Positions 18,819 through 27,736 of a stretch of 64,000 bases of DNA are shown one piece after another. The notes under the pieces are model-generated. The model was not told where the DNA came from, searched no databases, and was given only the letters and a program-made list of their open reading frames with translations. Source of the stretch: Bradyrhizobium sp. CCBAU 53340 (GTDB lineage Bacteria > Pseudomonadota > Alphaproteobacteria > Rhizobiales > Xanthobacteraceae). A program made the position numbers and the translations under genes. Location of the stretch: the NCBI RefSeq assembly GCF_015291645.1, contig NZ_CP030056.1, positions 558,001-622,000 on the forward strand, read 5' to 3'. Position 1 is the stretch's first letter. Each line of letters opens with the position of its first letter.

Positions 18819-19944
18819 AAGGAGCGCCGCCATGGTAAGATCACAGCGTATCTGCGCCGCCATAGGCGGGGGAAAGGTTGCTTCAGGTTGGGCGCTAGCG
18901 TTTAGACGCGTCGGTGCAGATCGGTATTGCGACAGTTAAGGAGCCATTGTCCAATGTCTGTGACGGACGAAAGTGGATCAGCTATGCCGCCCAGAGCCTG
19001 TCGCATGCGGGAATCGAGAGCGACAGCCTCGCCTCGGGCGGAGGCCGACTCTCCCGAAAGGGGCGTGGGCTGGCTGAACCCTGCTCGGCTGCTGTTCGGC
19101 GCCTTCTTGATGGAGCGCAGCGTTAAACCGATCGCCTAAGGCAGGAAGCGCGCTCCCGGCGCGAACATCTCGCTGTCGTCGACAAGTGCGACGAAGCCAC
19201 GGATAAGCGATGAATACTGGCGCTAACGGCTGTTGCAATCATGCAGGTGCTTGAAGACGTTCGGGCAACCTGAACTGCAGGCGCCTCGCCAAAGCGCGAT
19301 AAGAAGGAGCTTCTGGCGCGAGCAATGGACCGCACAGCGATGGTGCGGCTTCCTTAGGAAGACGCCTGTCACGTTATGGCTGGACTGGCCGCGGCAGGGA
19401 AACCCGAGAGCCGAGATAGAGCGAGCCGGGTCGGATGCGGCGGCGCCTAGTTACGCCAATGCTCTGGGATATTCTGGTCTTACCCCTGGCTGACGAGCGC
19501 TGAAGCGAGCGTCGATCGCGAGGCCTCAGGCCGGCCATTGGCCAGCGAAGAGCCGGAAGTGTGCACCGGCCGCCGTTGTCCTGCCGTGCAGAAGCACCGC
19601 CGTGTGTGCGATCTTCCATAAAAGCACGTTCTCACTGGAATAATCGTACGTAGATGCGTCGCTCGTGTGCCCTCTCATGTTTCGATGTGCATCCGGTGAT
19701 GCCTTCGTGCCGCAAGCGCATGCGTACCGCCCGCTTTCTCGCCTGGGAGGCGACCGACCGCCACCCGCGGAATCAACGATTTGGATCGACAGGTCTGCAT
19801 AGTGTCGGTCAGCAACATAATGCGCCTAGTTGGTCGGCGCGCGCCTAGACATCGTCGGTCGATTCTTGGAAAAGACGCGGTCGTGGTGCCGATCGACTGC
19901 CCCTTACGTGCCGGCGACTAACAATTGTCAATCCAGCGCGACTA
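18819..19944. other. Gene-free stretch between nifZ and the nifH regulatory region
   Basis: About 1.1 kb without a gene I can support. Frames on both strands are Arg/Ser-rich shadows without ribosome binding sites. It may be decayed sequence; no known family was recognised. Confidence 0.45.
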
Positions 19945-20259
19945 TCAGCACTCGTCCGGTAACTGGACGTGCCTGATGCCGTCGCGCGGCGCAACGCGAT
20001 CAAGCTCCTTGCGCTTCATCCCGACGCGGCGACCGCTTTCGATGAAATCGACGCCATAAATGTAGAATCGCTGGAGGAAGGTGCCAATCGAGACGACATA
20101 GCCGATCTCGCCCTTCACAGCGAGAACCTCGCCGATCTCCTTGCCAGCATACGTCCCATCATTTCGAATGGTGCGCGTTGCCCGCACTTTCTCTCCATAG
20201 CTGAAAAACGGCTGGGCCGTTAGCTCGATAAAGTCGTCGTCGTTCACGTGGTCGCTCAT
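19945..20259 (-). CDS. nifZ: Nitrogen fixation protein NifZ
   Basis: A 104-residue NifZ, which helps P-cluster maturation in the NifDK protein. The family pattern is visible: FFSYGEKVRATRTIRNDGTY, then GKEIGEVLAVKGEIGYVVSIGTFLQ, ending IYGVDFIESGRRVGMKRKEL. It follows nifB and fdxN on the same strand, but with 940 bases of decayed sequence between fdxN and nifZ, so read-through from the nifB promoter is the only promoter I can offer. Confidence 0.94.
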   Translation of the reverse strand: MSDHVNDDDFIELTAQPFFSYGEKVRATRTIRNDGTYAGKEIGEVLAVKGEIGYVVSIGTFLQRFYIYGVDFIESGRRVGMKRKELDRVAPRDGIRHVQLPDEC

Positions 20260-21202
20260 ACTCGCATTTCCTCGCTCCAGCGGAGGGGTGGCCGGCGGCC
20301 GCGCGCGTTTTGCACGAGGCTATCATGGCTTTCGCCCCGCACCATGAGCTCGCCAGCCACGGCACGAGCCGTAACGCTGAAATGGATGTCGGATGGCGGG
20401 CCGTCAAGTGCACTGCAGCGTGGCGTTAGGTAAGCATGCCGGGTAGCCATGCGTAAAATGCCTTGGGCCACGACCGGGTGGACATTGGCCTCGTCTTGAT
20501 TATCCCTCCAGGGAGCTCCGGTGTTAGCCGGTACATGCTAGCATCTGAGTTTTCGCCGGCCTCGCCGGCAACGATCGGCTGCAGGCTGCCATTCTCGATC
20601 GGCTTTCGAACTCGCATCTTCGTCGCGCGATGCGGAGCGTTTCGCGACGGCACACCAAATTGCTCGGCCAGGCGTTGAGGGGATGCCCGCGGATCTGTTG
20701 ACGAGATCGCCCAGCAGAGGTGACGCAAGACCAGAATGAGAGCCCTACTGCGATTGCGCAGCGACGATACGCGAATATGGCGGGTGGGCCTCGTCGAGGC
20801 GCTGGGCGAGGAAAAGGCGGTGCGGTGCTAGCAATGGTACACCTAAGCGCGACTGATCTGGTAGGCGCCCGCGCCATGGACCGCCAATTCAGACAACGAT
20901 TGCGTCGACCTGGCGTTCCGGTCGAGAGCCTCGACGCCGCCATAACTCATCATAGTGTCTGTCCTCTCGAACACGTTCAGCAAAACCTTGGCGTCGATTG
21001 TATCGCTGGGGTCGAGCTCCAGTAGCTCCTGGATCTCGAGCCGCCGCTCGGCGACCCGGCCCGCCGGTCGGGGCTCAGCGGTTACGCTCGGGCGGCTGCC
21101 AGGCTGGGAGCAGTCGCCCGAGCAGAAAGCTGCCTCCAATGCCGCGGTCGCTGCGGGGCATTCTTGACGTCGATTGGCGCGTTGTCGGTATGACCATGAA
21201 GG
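20260..21202 (-). pseudogene. Decayed sequence between fdxN and nifZ, possibly an LRV 4Fe-4S protein relic
   Basis: No intact frame fills this interval. Minus-strand pieces such as CPAATAALEAAFCSGDC at about 21100-21160, LEIQELLELDPSDTIDAKVL, and RLFLAQRLDEAHPPYSRIVA lie in different frames with stops between. In Bradyrhizobium a 4Fe-4S leucine-rich-repeat-variant protein can sit between fdxN and nifZ, and the Cys-containing start fits loosely. The identification is weak; the decay is clear. Confidence 0.3.
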
Positions 21203-21442
21203 TCATGCTGTTTCCCCTCTAGCAGGCGCTTGGTAGCGCGGTAGCGAGGTATCGATGACGCAGGTTCTGTCCACAGGACAAACGGCCACACATTGCGGCT
21301 CGTCGAAGTGCCCGATGCACTCAGTGCACTTCTTTGAATCGATTACGAAAGAGCCATCCCTCTCAAAGATTGCTGCATTCGGACATTCCAGCTCGCAGGC
21401 GGAGCAGCCCGTACATTGCGAAGAAACGATCTTGAATGGCAT
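21203..21442 (-). CDS. fdxN: 2[4Fe-4S] ferredoxin FdxN
   Basis: A 79-residue bacterial-type ferredoxin beginning [20 protein letters not shown], with a second cluster motif in [13 protein letters not shown] and CPVDRTC. The spacing C-x2-C-x8-C-x3-C in the second half is that of nif FdxN (called frxA in B. japonicum). It delivers electrons for NifB-co synthesis. The ATG at 21442 follows the nifB stop by 10 bases and is preceded by GGAG, so it is in the nifB operon. Confidence 0.93.
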   Translation of the reverse strand: MPFKIVSSQCTGCSACELECPNAAIFERDGSFVIDSKKCTECIGHFDEPQCVAVCPVDRTCVIDTSLPRYQAPARGETA

Positions 21443-21452
21443 TGATGTCTCC

Positions 21453-23009
21453 TCAAGCTGCAGAAATAACCGTGGCGTTGCGACTGCCGGCCTGAATGCG
21501 CTGCACGTGTGCAATCTCGCCGCTGTTGACTTTCTTCAGATAGGCTGTGAACCACACGATCGCCGACTTGACGATGAAGTCATGGGCGAATTGATCGACT
21601 GGCGTGATGCCTGCCTTGATCAGGGCCTCCCTCGGGCAGGCGCCGATCTTAGCCACGAACACTGCGTGGCAATCATTGATTGCGCTGATAATCGAAGCCA
21701 AGCTGCCCTCCTCGCCGTAGCCGCCCTGGCAATAGACATCGACGCGGCGGTGGCCTACGAATTTCGCCCCTGCCTTCGAGAGCTCGTAAACCTGGAACTC
21801 CGCAGCGTGGCCAAAGTGCTCATTGATCAGACCAGAGCCCTTAGTCGCGACCGCAGCCAGCACCTTGATGTCGCTTGACACATCCGCCAGTCCGACAAGC
21901 GCGTCATGCCCTGCCACAATCATAGCGGCGCGCTCCTTCTCGACCTTGGCTCGGTAAGCCTTACGGGTGTCCATATCGTAGTTCAGCTCCATTGACATGA
22001 TCCTCTCGATGGTGAACTCGGCGGTGCGGCTCTCGCCAAGCAGACCGACAGCGTCAGCGCGGCACTGACGGCAGTGCCGCATCATAATCATCTCGCCTTC
22101 GCAGGAGTCTTGAACGGCTTTCAACTCCTGAGGGCTCGGGCCACGCTGACCGCTGGCGCCGAAAGCAGTGCCGTGCTCCGGTGAGGAGATAAGCGGCATG
22201 ATGTTGTGCAAAAAACCGCCGCGCGATTTCACTACCTTGTTGACCTCCGCAAGGTGATGGTCGTTAATCCCCGGTATCATTACAGAGTTGACTTTGGTGA
22301 GGACACCGCGCTCGGTGAGCATCTGAAGCCCCTGAAGCTGGCGTTCAGTCAAAATCTTAGCCGCTTCATGGCCGGTGTAACGCTTGTGCTTATAGAAGAT
22401 CCAAGGATAGATCCGAGTGCCGATCTCAGGATCGACCGTGTTGATGGTGATCGTGACATGGTCGACGTTGAAATTGGAAATGGCGTCGATGTAATCCGGC
22501 AGCATAAGCCCATTTGTGGACAGGCACAGCTTTATGTCGGGGGCCGCGGTCTTGACTAGCTCGAAGGTTTTGAACGTCCTTTTGGGGTTCGCCAGCGGAT
22601 CGCCCGGGCCAGCAATGCCGAGCACCGTCATCTGCGGGACGGCCGAGGCGACCGCCAGTACTTTCTTGACAGCTTGTTCGGGCGACAGCCTCTCGCTGAC
22701 CACGCCAGGGCGCGACTCGTTTGCGCAGTCGTATTTGCGATTACAGTAGTTACACTGAATATTGCAAGCGGGTGCCACCGCGACATGCATGCGCGCGTAG
22801 TGATGATGCGCCTCCTCGCTATAGCATGGATGGGTCTTCACTTTGTCCCAGAGTCCGGACGGCAGATCTCCCTGCCCTTTTTGCGATCCGCACTTTCCTT
22901 GACCGCAACAACCTGAGGTGCTGCAGCTCTTGCGCCCGACCTGCTTGGTATCGCCGAGAGCGGTGAGGATATCGCTCCTGCTAGCGCCGTGTTGAGCTGA
23001 AGCGTACAT
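21453..23009 (-). CDS. nifB: FeMo-cofactor precursor synthase NifB
   Basis: A radical SAM enzyme that makes the 8Fe-9S-C core (NifB-co) for nitrogenase. The ATG at 23009 with GGGAGAA upstream gives 518 residues; a frame continues to 23096 but looks non-coding. The SAM cluster motif is CNIQCNYC near residue 108, followed by [13 protein letters not shown]. The C-terminal 110 residues are a NifX-like cofactor-binding domain ([16 protein letters not shown]). It has its own -24/-12 promoter, and fdxN follows directly. No nifS gene lies upstream where it would be expected. Confidence 0.97.
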   Translation of the reverse strand: MYASAQHGASRSDILTALGDTKQVGRKSCSTSGCCGQGKCGSQKGQGDLPSGLWDKVKTHPCYSEEAHHHYARMHVAVAPACNIQCNYCNRKYDCANESRPGVVSERLSPEQAVKKVLAVASAVPQMTVLGIAGPGDPLANPKRTFKTFELVKTAAPDIKLCLSTNGLMLPDYIDAISNFNVDHVTITINTVDPEIGTRIYPWIFYKHKRYTGHEAAKILTERQLQGLQMLTERGVLTKVNSVMIPGINDHHLAEVNKVVKSRGGFLHNIMPLISSPEHGTAFGASGQRGPSPQELKAVQDSCEGEMIMMRHCRQCRADAVGLLGESRTAEFTIERIMSMELNYDMDTRKAYRAKVEKERAAMIVAGHDALVGLADVSSDIKVLAAVATKGSGLINEHFGHAAEFQVYELSKAGAKFVGHRRVDVYCQGGYGEEGSLASIISAINDCHAVFVAKIGACPREALIKAGITPVDQFAHDFIVKSAIVWFTAYLKKVNSGEIAHVQRIQAGSRNATVISAA

Positions 23010-23090
23010 TTGGTCATTCTCCCTGGAGACCGAATAGATTGGAAGCTCGGATCTTGCCAAGCGTCTGATGCGTCGTTCTAGAACGGCCTT

Positions 23091-23108
23091 CAGCAACCTC
23101 TATGCCAG
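23091..23108 (-). promoter_or_regulatory. nifB sigma-54 promoter
   Basis: On the minus strand, CTGGCATAGAGGTTGCTG contains TGGCA and TTGCT with GG-N10-GC spacing. It is about 85 bases before the nifB ATG. The nearest NifA-like site, TGT-N10-ACG at 23166-23181, is one base off consensus. Confidence 0.78.
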
Positions 23109-23504
23109 CGTTGGGTCCATGCGCTGGTTTGCGCCTGCAAGATTGGTCGTTACAGAAGTCGAGTATGTCGGGTAGCCGACGCACGTTGGAAAATGGACGA
23201 ATTTGGCGTTACCAGAGAGCGCTTTTACGAAAATGGTCTGCGCATCCCCGGTTCGACCGATCGTATCTGGCTATCATGAGCCAGAGCGTCAGCCCGAACC
23301 TGGCCGCGCGCGCAAATTAAAATGAATCGAATTGAAGCCCAGGGCGCAAAGAGGAGTTCGCTCTAAAGACAGCGTTTGGTCGCGCGCCGAAGGGGGACGC
23401 CCGCCAAGCGTAGGGGCGTCCGTCGCGTTCTAGCAGGCCGTTGAAAAAAAGTCGCTCGCCGCTGATGGTGGTACCGTGATCCATTGGCGGCTCCGACAAA
23501 CTTC

Positions 23505-24420
23505 GGAGATGGTGCCTGGGTCGCGGCGATAATCGAATGGGCGAGCTGTATAGCTAGCTTGATCTGGAGACGCGGGTGCGGCGTGATCATCCGCCGCGAT
23601 TCTAACGATTGTGAACGAGGCGCTGTCGGCGTTGGAGCGGGACTGCGCTGCGCTCTATTCGACGATTGGACGGGCTGCGATCTCGCAGAGTGAAGCTGCT
23701 GCGGGCGACGCTGTTGCAGGCGTTTTATTTGATCCGCGCGGAACGGCTTGTGAAGAGCGGCTGGAATACCCGCCCGCTGTCCGCTGGTTTGTCGCAATCG
23801 GGGGTGACGACGTGGTCCGGGATGTTCGATGTTCTCGAAAAACGGCGGCCGGGTGCTCAATCGGCAGTCCGAAGGACGACTCTGGCGAGCCGCCGGCCCG
23901 ACTTCCATAGCCAAAACACGCTGGAAGGACCTCCATGCGTCGACCACCAGTCCCGATGCTAGGCGCTACCGCGCTGCAGGAAGGGCAAAGGCAAGAGGAC
24001 GCCACTGTGGACACGGGCTGATGCAGAACCGCCACGACCGGCTGGCCGACGCCTGCCTCATGCTGGCGGGCATGCCGAATGCATCGCAGCGCTGCACATG
24101 ATGGAGCCGCGTGCTGAATGGCCGGCCCACGATGCGGAAGAGTTCGTCAATGAGCCGCGCTCGATGAACGTGACGCGCATGTTTCACAGAATACCAGCGG
24201 CCGTAGCTCTGAGTTTGGGTCGGTCACTAGCCGTAAGCCAGCGCATCTGCAAGCGGGTCGGGAGGCATTCGGCGGGATCAATACGGTTGCCGGGCAAGAG
24301 ACAGGTTTCATGGTGGTGAGCGCGCCAAATGGGCCTCTATCTTCGTTGCCACCGCCTACAAGCTGGTGCGATTGCCGAATCTTATCGCGGGACCGGGCTG
24401 AAGGCTAAGGTGCACGGCTT
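23505..24420 (+). pseudogene. IS5-family (IS1182-like) transposase relic
   Basis: Fragments of a DDE transposase lie in order but in several frames. They are ALSALERDCAALYSTIGRAA near 23610, RVKLLRATLLQAFYLIRAER near 23690, and RWFVAIGGDDVVRDV near 23790. After these come GSGEPPA-like sequence near 23875, HASTTSPDARRYR near 23935 and EPRSMNVTRMFHRIP near 24150. Multiple frameshifts and stops rule out activity. It occupies the interval between nifB and nifT, on the strand opposite to the nif genes. Confidence 0.72.
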
Positions 24421-25094
24421 CGGCTGGGGCTTGGCCGGTCGCTGACGAACATTGTCAAGATGGACAACCGGGACAGAGAGTTTCTCGATCTTGTCGAAGA
24501 GGCGCATCTCACCTTCGAGGACAAGCCCGACAACAAATGTGCCTTCGCTGCCCTGAAGGGCTTCCTTGATGGCTGCCAAGTCACCCGCCACGGATCGCCC
24601 CGCACCGAGTTGTCATGTGTCGGCGATGAGCCACTTCTAGATCCACATTGGCGACGACTTTGCGTTCGCTGTAGACGCGGCTGAGTTCTTCAACAGCCCG
24701 GTAGGTGCGCAGGAGTTGCCCGTTTTCTGCTGCAGGCGAAAAACGTGAAGACCGTAGCCGATGCAGCACGCCTTATGACTGTGGTCCATCCTTCTTTCGC
24801 GGCTTGCCATAAAAAAAACCGTACCAGCGATCATCGCCGAGATCGGTGCGGGCTACGCCAGGTGGGCGGGGTCAAATGGCAGCGCCCGGCGAAGAGGGCT
24901 TCCCGTTGCGCAATTTTACTAGCCTCTTCTGATTGGCGGCAACTTAAGCGGCGAAAACGAATGTGGCTTGGCGAAGGCGCTTGCAGGGGTGCCTTCTCAC
25001 GGGGCATGGGCGGACTTGGTGAGGTCTTCTGATGTGCTTCAGCGCCGGGGTGGGGCCGGCGAATTCGTGTATGGGGCGAGCGCATTCATCACTC
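24421..25094. other. Decayed stretch before nifT
   Basis: No intact gene. A minus-strand piece near 24660-24735 (YRAVEELSRVYSERKVVANV) resembles the beginning of an LptB-type ABC ATPase but breaks off. Another at 24382-24591 (GSEGTFVVGLVLEGEMRLFD) is unrecognised. The space may once have held nifS or another gene, but no nifS sequence is seen. Confidence 0.35.
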
Positions 25095-25310
25095 CTATCC
25101 CTCTCCGCCCCGCTTCCTGGCGCTGATCGTGATGGGCAACTGGGTGTCGGAGGCCATGTGCGGCAGGTCGAGCACCCAGCCATTGGCGATCTTGATCCAC
25201 CCGCCCCACAGCGTCTCGTGCTCGGCTTCGACGATTGGCTCCTCGAGATCCTTCTTCGGCACGTAAATCGACAGACCGGTCTCCGTTGAGCGGCGGATCG
25301 TGACTTTCAT
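25095..25310 (-). CDS. nifT: Nitrogen fixation protein NifT/FixU
   Basis: A 71-residue NifT/FixU protein: MKVTIRRSTETGLSIYVPKK, then DLEEPIVEAE, WGGWIKIANGWVLDLP, ending PITISARKR. The ATG at 25310 is used; the frame extends to 25385 without family likeness. NifT is a small conserved protein of nif clusters without a firmly known role. It follows the HesB-like gene by 113 bases on the same strand and probably shares the promoter at 25760-25778. Confidence 0.92.
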   Translation of the reverse strand: MKVTIRRSTETGLSIYVPKKDLEEPIVEAEHETLWGGWIKIANGWVLDLPHMASDTQLPITISARKRGGEG

Positions 25311-25423
25311 GATCTGAACTTCTGGTTGCGGGAGCCGCTGCTCGTGCGCTCTTCGCACGGCGGATGCGATGCTCTCTGATTCCATAGGGACTCGGGCAGT
25401 GCGTGCATCACATCGCTACTTCG

Positions 25424-25726
25424 TTAGTCGTTGTGTGAGTTCACATTGGGGTTATCAAACGTGAAACCGGAGCCATCTAGACCCACGACGAAGTCCATGG
25501 TGGTGCCGTTGAGGTGCGTCAGGCTCTTGCGATCGACGAACAGCTTGACGCCGTGACGCTCGATAACAGTATCGTCCGGATTGGCTTCCACGGCGAGGGC
25601 CATCACGTACTTGAACCCGGCGCAGCCGCCGGTTTCGACTATGATGCGCAAACCGCTCGTTTGTTGCGGCGCCATCGAGATCGCTGCCTTCACCGCATTC
25701 ACCGCGCTCTCCGTCAAATCAATCAT
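25424..25726 (-). CDS. HesB/IscA-type iron-sulfur assembly protein, nif-associated
   Basis: A 100-residue A-type carrier for Fe-S cluster assembly. The ATG at 25726 begins MIDLTESAVNAVKAAISMAP. The first conserved Cys is in ETGGCAGFKYVMAL. The C-terminal pair CxC of classical IscA is replaced by the SGFTFDNPNVN tail, as in nif-linked members. In Bradyrhizobium a similar gene (iscN) precedes nifS; nifS is missing here. A perfect -24/-12 promoter lies 34 bases upstream and a NifA site 60 bases above that, so it is a NifA target. Confidence 0.88.
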   Translation of the reverse strand: MIDLTESAVNAVKAAISMAPQQTSGLRIIVETGGCAGFKYVMALAVEANPDDTVIERHGVKLFVDRKSLTHLNGTTMDFVVGLDGSGFTFDNPNVNSHND

Positions 25727-25759
25727 CGCACGTCCCGCTGTTATGGATCGTTCAACAGA

Positions 25760-25778
25760 TCGCAACTCTCGTGCCAGA
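25760..25778 (-). promoter_or_regulatory. hesB-nifT sigma-54 promoter
   Basis: On the minus strand, CTGGCACGAGAGTTGCGAT matches TGGCACG-N4-TTGC exactly. The start codon of the HesB-like gene is about 35 bases downstream. Confidence 0.85.
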
Positions 25779-25838
25779 GCACACAGAAGACGGAAATCAC
25801 TGGCATTTCGCCGCCACCGCCCGTTGCTCCGCCTCGCG

Positions 25839-25854
25839 TGTCGGATCTGCGACA
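25839..25854. promoter_or_regulatory. NifA upstream activator site of hesB-nifT
   Basis: TGT-CGGATCTGCG-ACA, an exact TGT-N10-ACA, centred about 70 bases above the -24 box. Confidence 0.75.
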
Positions 25855-26572
25855 ACCGGCCTCGGTGGCGCACGAGAAGCGGAATGGCACAGCTGTACCG
25901 GGCGTACCGCACACAGCAGTCCGGAATCCCATGTATGGAAACGTTCGTCGACGCCGGCGGACTAAGGCGGCCGAAAACCATCGCGCCTGTGACAGGTCGG
26001 CGGCGCTAACTCTGGCGCTGTCGGCGGACTCGTCCATAGATGTGTACTATCATCCCATCCCGCGTCGCCTTCTTGGAGGTCGATCGGACCAGACACGAAC
26101 GGCTCTTTTTCGTTGTCTCAACGCTGCCGTGGCGTACCCCAAAGCTAGGGCGTCACGGTCAGGGCGTCGTAAGCGATGATCGGCGTGGTGACGAATAGTT
26201 CGCTGTCGGCGATGCGTTTGCCGAGCCTTAGGCATTAAGCACATCCGCGCTAACCTAAGCTCCATAGCACTAAGAACAACGTGCTCAGGAGCTGCCCACT
26301 GGTTGCGGCAAAACAACTTGCACCGGAGCATGGTGGTACAGGCGCACAACGCCGGCTAGCGGGTTCGGTCTGTTCAAGGACAAGCCCTCGAGGCTCAGAG
26401 CACGGTCGCACGAGAGAGCAGACCGTCGTCAGGTTCACCGGGCTCGGTGTGTTCACAGTTCCAAGTAGAAAAGTTACGCGGGGGAACGGGTGCGATCGGG
26501 TTCGTCGCAGTGATGTCCGGCGCCGAGCCGCCCACGGGCCGACAGATGGCTTGCGGAGGCCAAGAACGCTGC
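25855..26572. other. Gene-free stretch between fdxB and the hesB promoter
   Basis: About 720 bases. A minus-strand piece near 26180-26240 (AKRIADSELFVTTPIIAYDA-like) may be a relic, but it meets stops and has no family I recognise. Longer frames here are shadows. Confidence 0.4.
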
Positions 26573-26905
26573 CTAAAACGGCGGCGGATCGACTTGCGGG
26601 TTCGTCCACTCCGGCCCGAGTTCAAGCGGCCGGGTGTGAGTCTGGCAGTTCGCAGGACAGATCCGCGAACAGGCGCCGCAGCCGATGCATGCACCGGCGT
26701 CTTGCATCACCATGGCCTTCCTCTCTAAGTCACCATCATCATCATCGAGGCCGATGACCTCGCCATCCTCGTTGATGCCCTTCAGCGTCATGACTTGCCG
26801 GCCGCAAACCTTATAGCAGCGGCCGCAGCCGATGCACTTCTGGGTATCGATTGATACCAGATAGTCCGGTATCCAGGCGCGTCCGTCGCGGGTTACGTAG
26901 GACAT
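26573..26905 (-). CDS. fdxB: Nif-specific ferredoxin III
   Basis: A 110-residue ferredoxin with two cluster motifs, CIGCGRCYKVC near residue 28 and CIGCGACSRIC near 75, separated by an acidic insert (GLDDDDGDLERK) typical of FdxB. The start MSYVTRDGRAWIPDYL at 26905 is chosen; ATG 26917 is possible. It probably donates electrons in the nif pathway. It lies downstream of nifX with remnants of two genes between, on the same strand as nifDKENX. Confidence 0.92.
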   Translation of the reverse strand: MSYVTRDGRAWIPDYLVSIDTQKCIGCGRCYKVCGRQVMTLKGINEDGEVIGLDDDDGDLERKAMVMQDAGACIGCGACSRICPANCQTHTRPLELGPEWTNPQVDPPPF

Positions 26906-26924
26906 GATTGCGATCATTTTGCGC

Positions 26925-27060
26925 TGTTTTCTGTCTCTTCTGTTTGCGCTTGCGATCAAGCTTGGTGAAGGCATCATGAGCCTTCTGCGCGACGCTCAGG
27001 ATCGAGGCCAAGTTCGGCGTAAGCGCCGTCGATAGATCGTGCAGGTCCGATTGGCCTACG
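26925..27060 (-). pseudogene. Remnant of CCE_0567-type nif protein
   Basis: The reverse strand reads SDLHDLSTALTPNLASILSV, then AQKAHDAFTKLDRKRK, matching the second half of the small helical CCE_0567-type proteins found beside nifX (DLHDL...VAQKxxDAYxxL). No start codon is available in frame before it and a stop lies just upstream. The frame runs on into fdxB instead of ending. The N-terminal half has been lost at a junction with the DUF269 remnant. Confidence 0.55.
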
Positions 27061-27308
27061 CCGCTCGGCCGACAGACATATTAACCGTGGCTGCGAGCGT
27101 GCCGAAATCGTCGAAGTCTAAGCGGTTCACGTCGCGCGGTTGTTTGTTGATGACGATGAACCGGCCGCCGAGCAGGTCCATGCGCTCAAATTCTTCGAGG
27201 TGCATCTCTAAGTATCGTCAAGATCATGACGCCAGTCGCTTTCTCGATTGCGAGCGCGGCCGACTCGAGTCGCAGTGCGGGAGAAAGCGGGTTAAGCAGC
27301 GTCTGTCA
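27056..27308 (-). pseudogene. Remnant of NifX-associated DUF269 protein
   Basis: Two pieces of the NifX-associated family remain. SAALAIEKATGVM is in one frame near 27225-27275. LEEFERMDLLGGRFIVINKQ plus PRDVNRLDFDDFGTLA is in another near 27080-27210. Intact members are about 150-160 residues; here about 80 remain, with a frameshift between the pieces and the first half missing. The ATG overlapping the nifX stop now reads only five codons. FeMo-cofactor assembly normally uses this protein only as an accessory. Confidence 0.65.
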
Positions 27309-27716
27309 TGGAAGCGTCCTGCAGTCGTCAAAATGGAGGGGGGCTTTGCTCGTACCTCCGAGCGCCTTGCGCAACCAGGGTGGTGGGGAGCCCTTCAGCG
27401 CATCTTCGAGCTTGATGCAGAGGGTCTCGATCGCCTCGCGCTTGATCACCGTTAACGGATGGATTTTGTTGGCAACGACGCGTGCCGCGGCCGAGCCGCC
27501 GATCGCAGCGACATAAAGGATCGTGCAGTCCTTGATGGCGTCGATTTTCCGCGTCAGCTTATCCTTGCGGCCATCTTCCGTGAGATCGTCACCGAACTCG
27601 ATGACCTGAAGGATGCGGTGAGCGTCCGGAGTGACGTCGTAGATAGCGATGTTCTTGGCCCAACCGAAATGCGCATCCACGCACTTCAGATCCTGGGTGG
27701 CAAAAGCGACTTTCAA
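27306..27716 (-). CDS. nifX: FeMo-cofactor carrier NifX
   Basis: A 136-residue NifX, which binds NifB-co and VK-cluster intermediates and passes them to NifEN. It starts at TTG 27716 with GGAGAA eight bases upstream: MKVAFATQDLKCVDAHFGWA. DDLTEDGRKDKLTRKIDAIK and ILYVAAIGGSAAARVV are family segments. It is 20 bases after nifN and last of the intact nifDKENX genes. Its stop overlaps the start of the decayed DUF269 gene. Confidence 0.95.
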   Translation of the reverse strand: MKVAFATQDLKCVDAHFGWAKNIAIYDVTPDAHRILQVIEFGDDLTEDGRKDKLTRKIDAIKDCTILYVAAIGGSAAARVVANKIHPLTVIKREAIETLCIKLEDALKGSPPPWLRKALGGTSKAPLHFDDCRTLP

Positions 27717-27736
27717 GATCTATTCTCCTTATTGGG

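Noticed and set aside
23166..23181. NifA site for nifB (TGT-N10-ACG)
   Set aside because: One base off the required ACA; no exact site was found within 200 bases above the nifB promoter.
24660..24740. LptB-like ABC ATPase fragment on the minus strand
   Set aside because: Only about 20 residues fit and the frame then departs; too short to annotate as a gene remnant.
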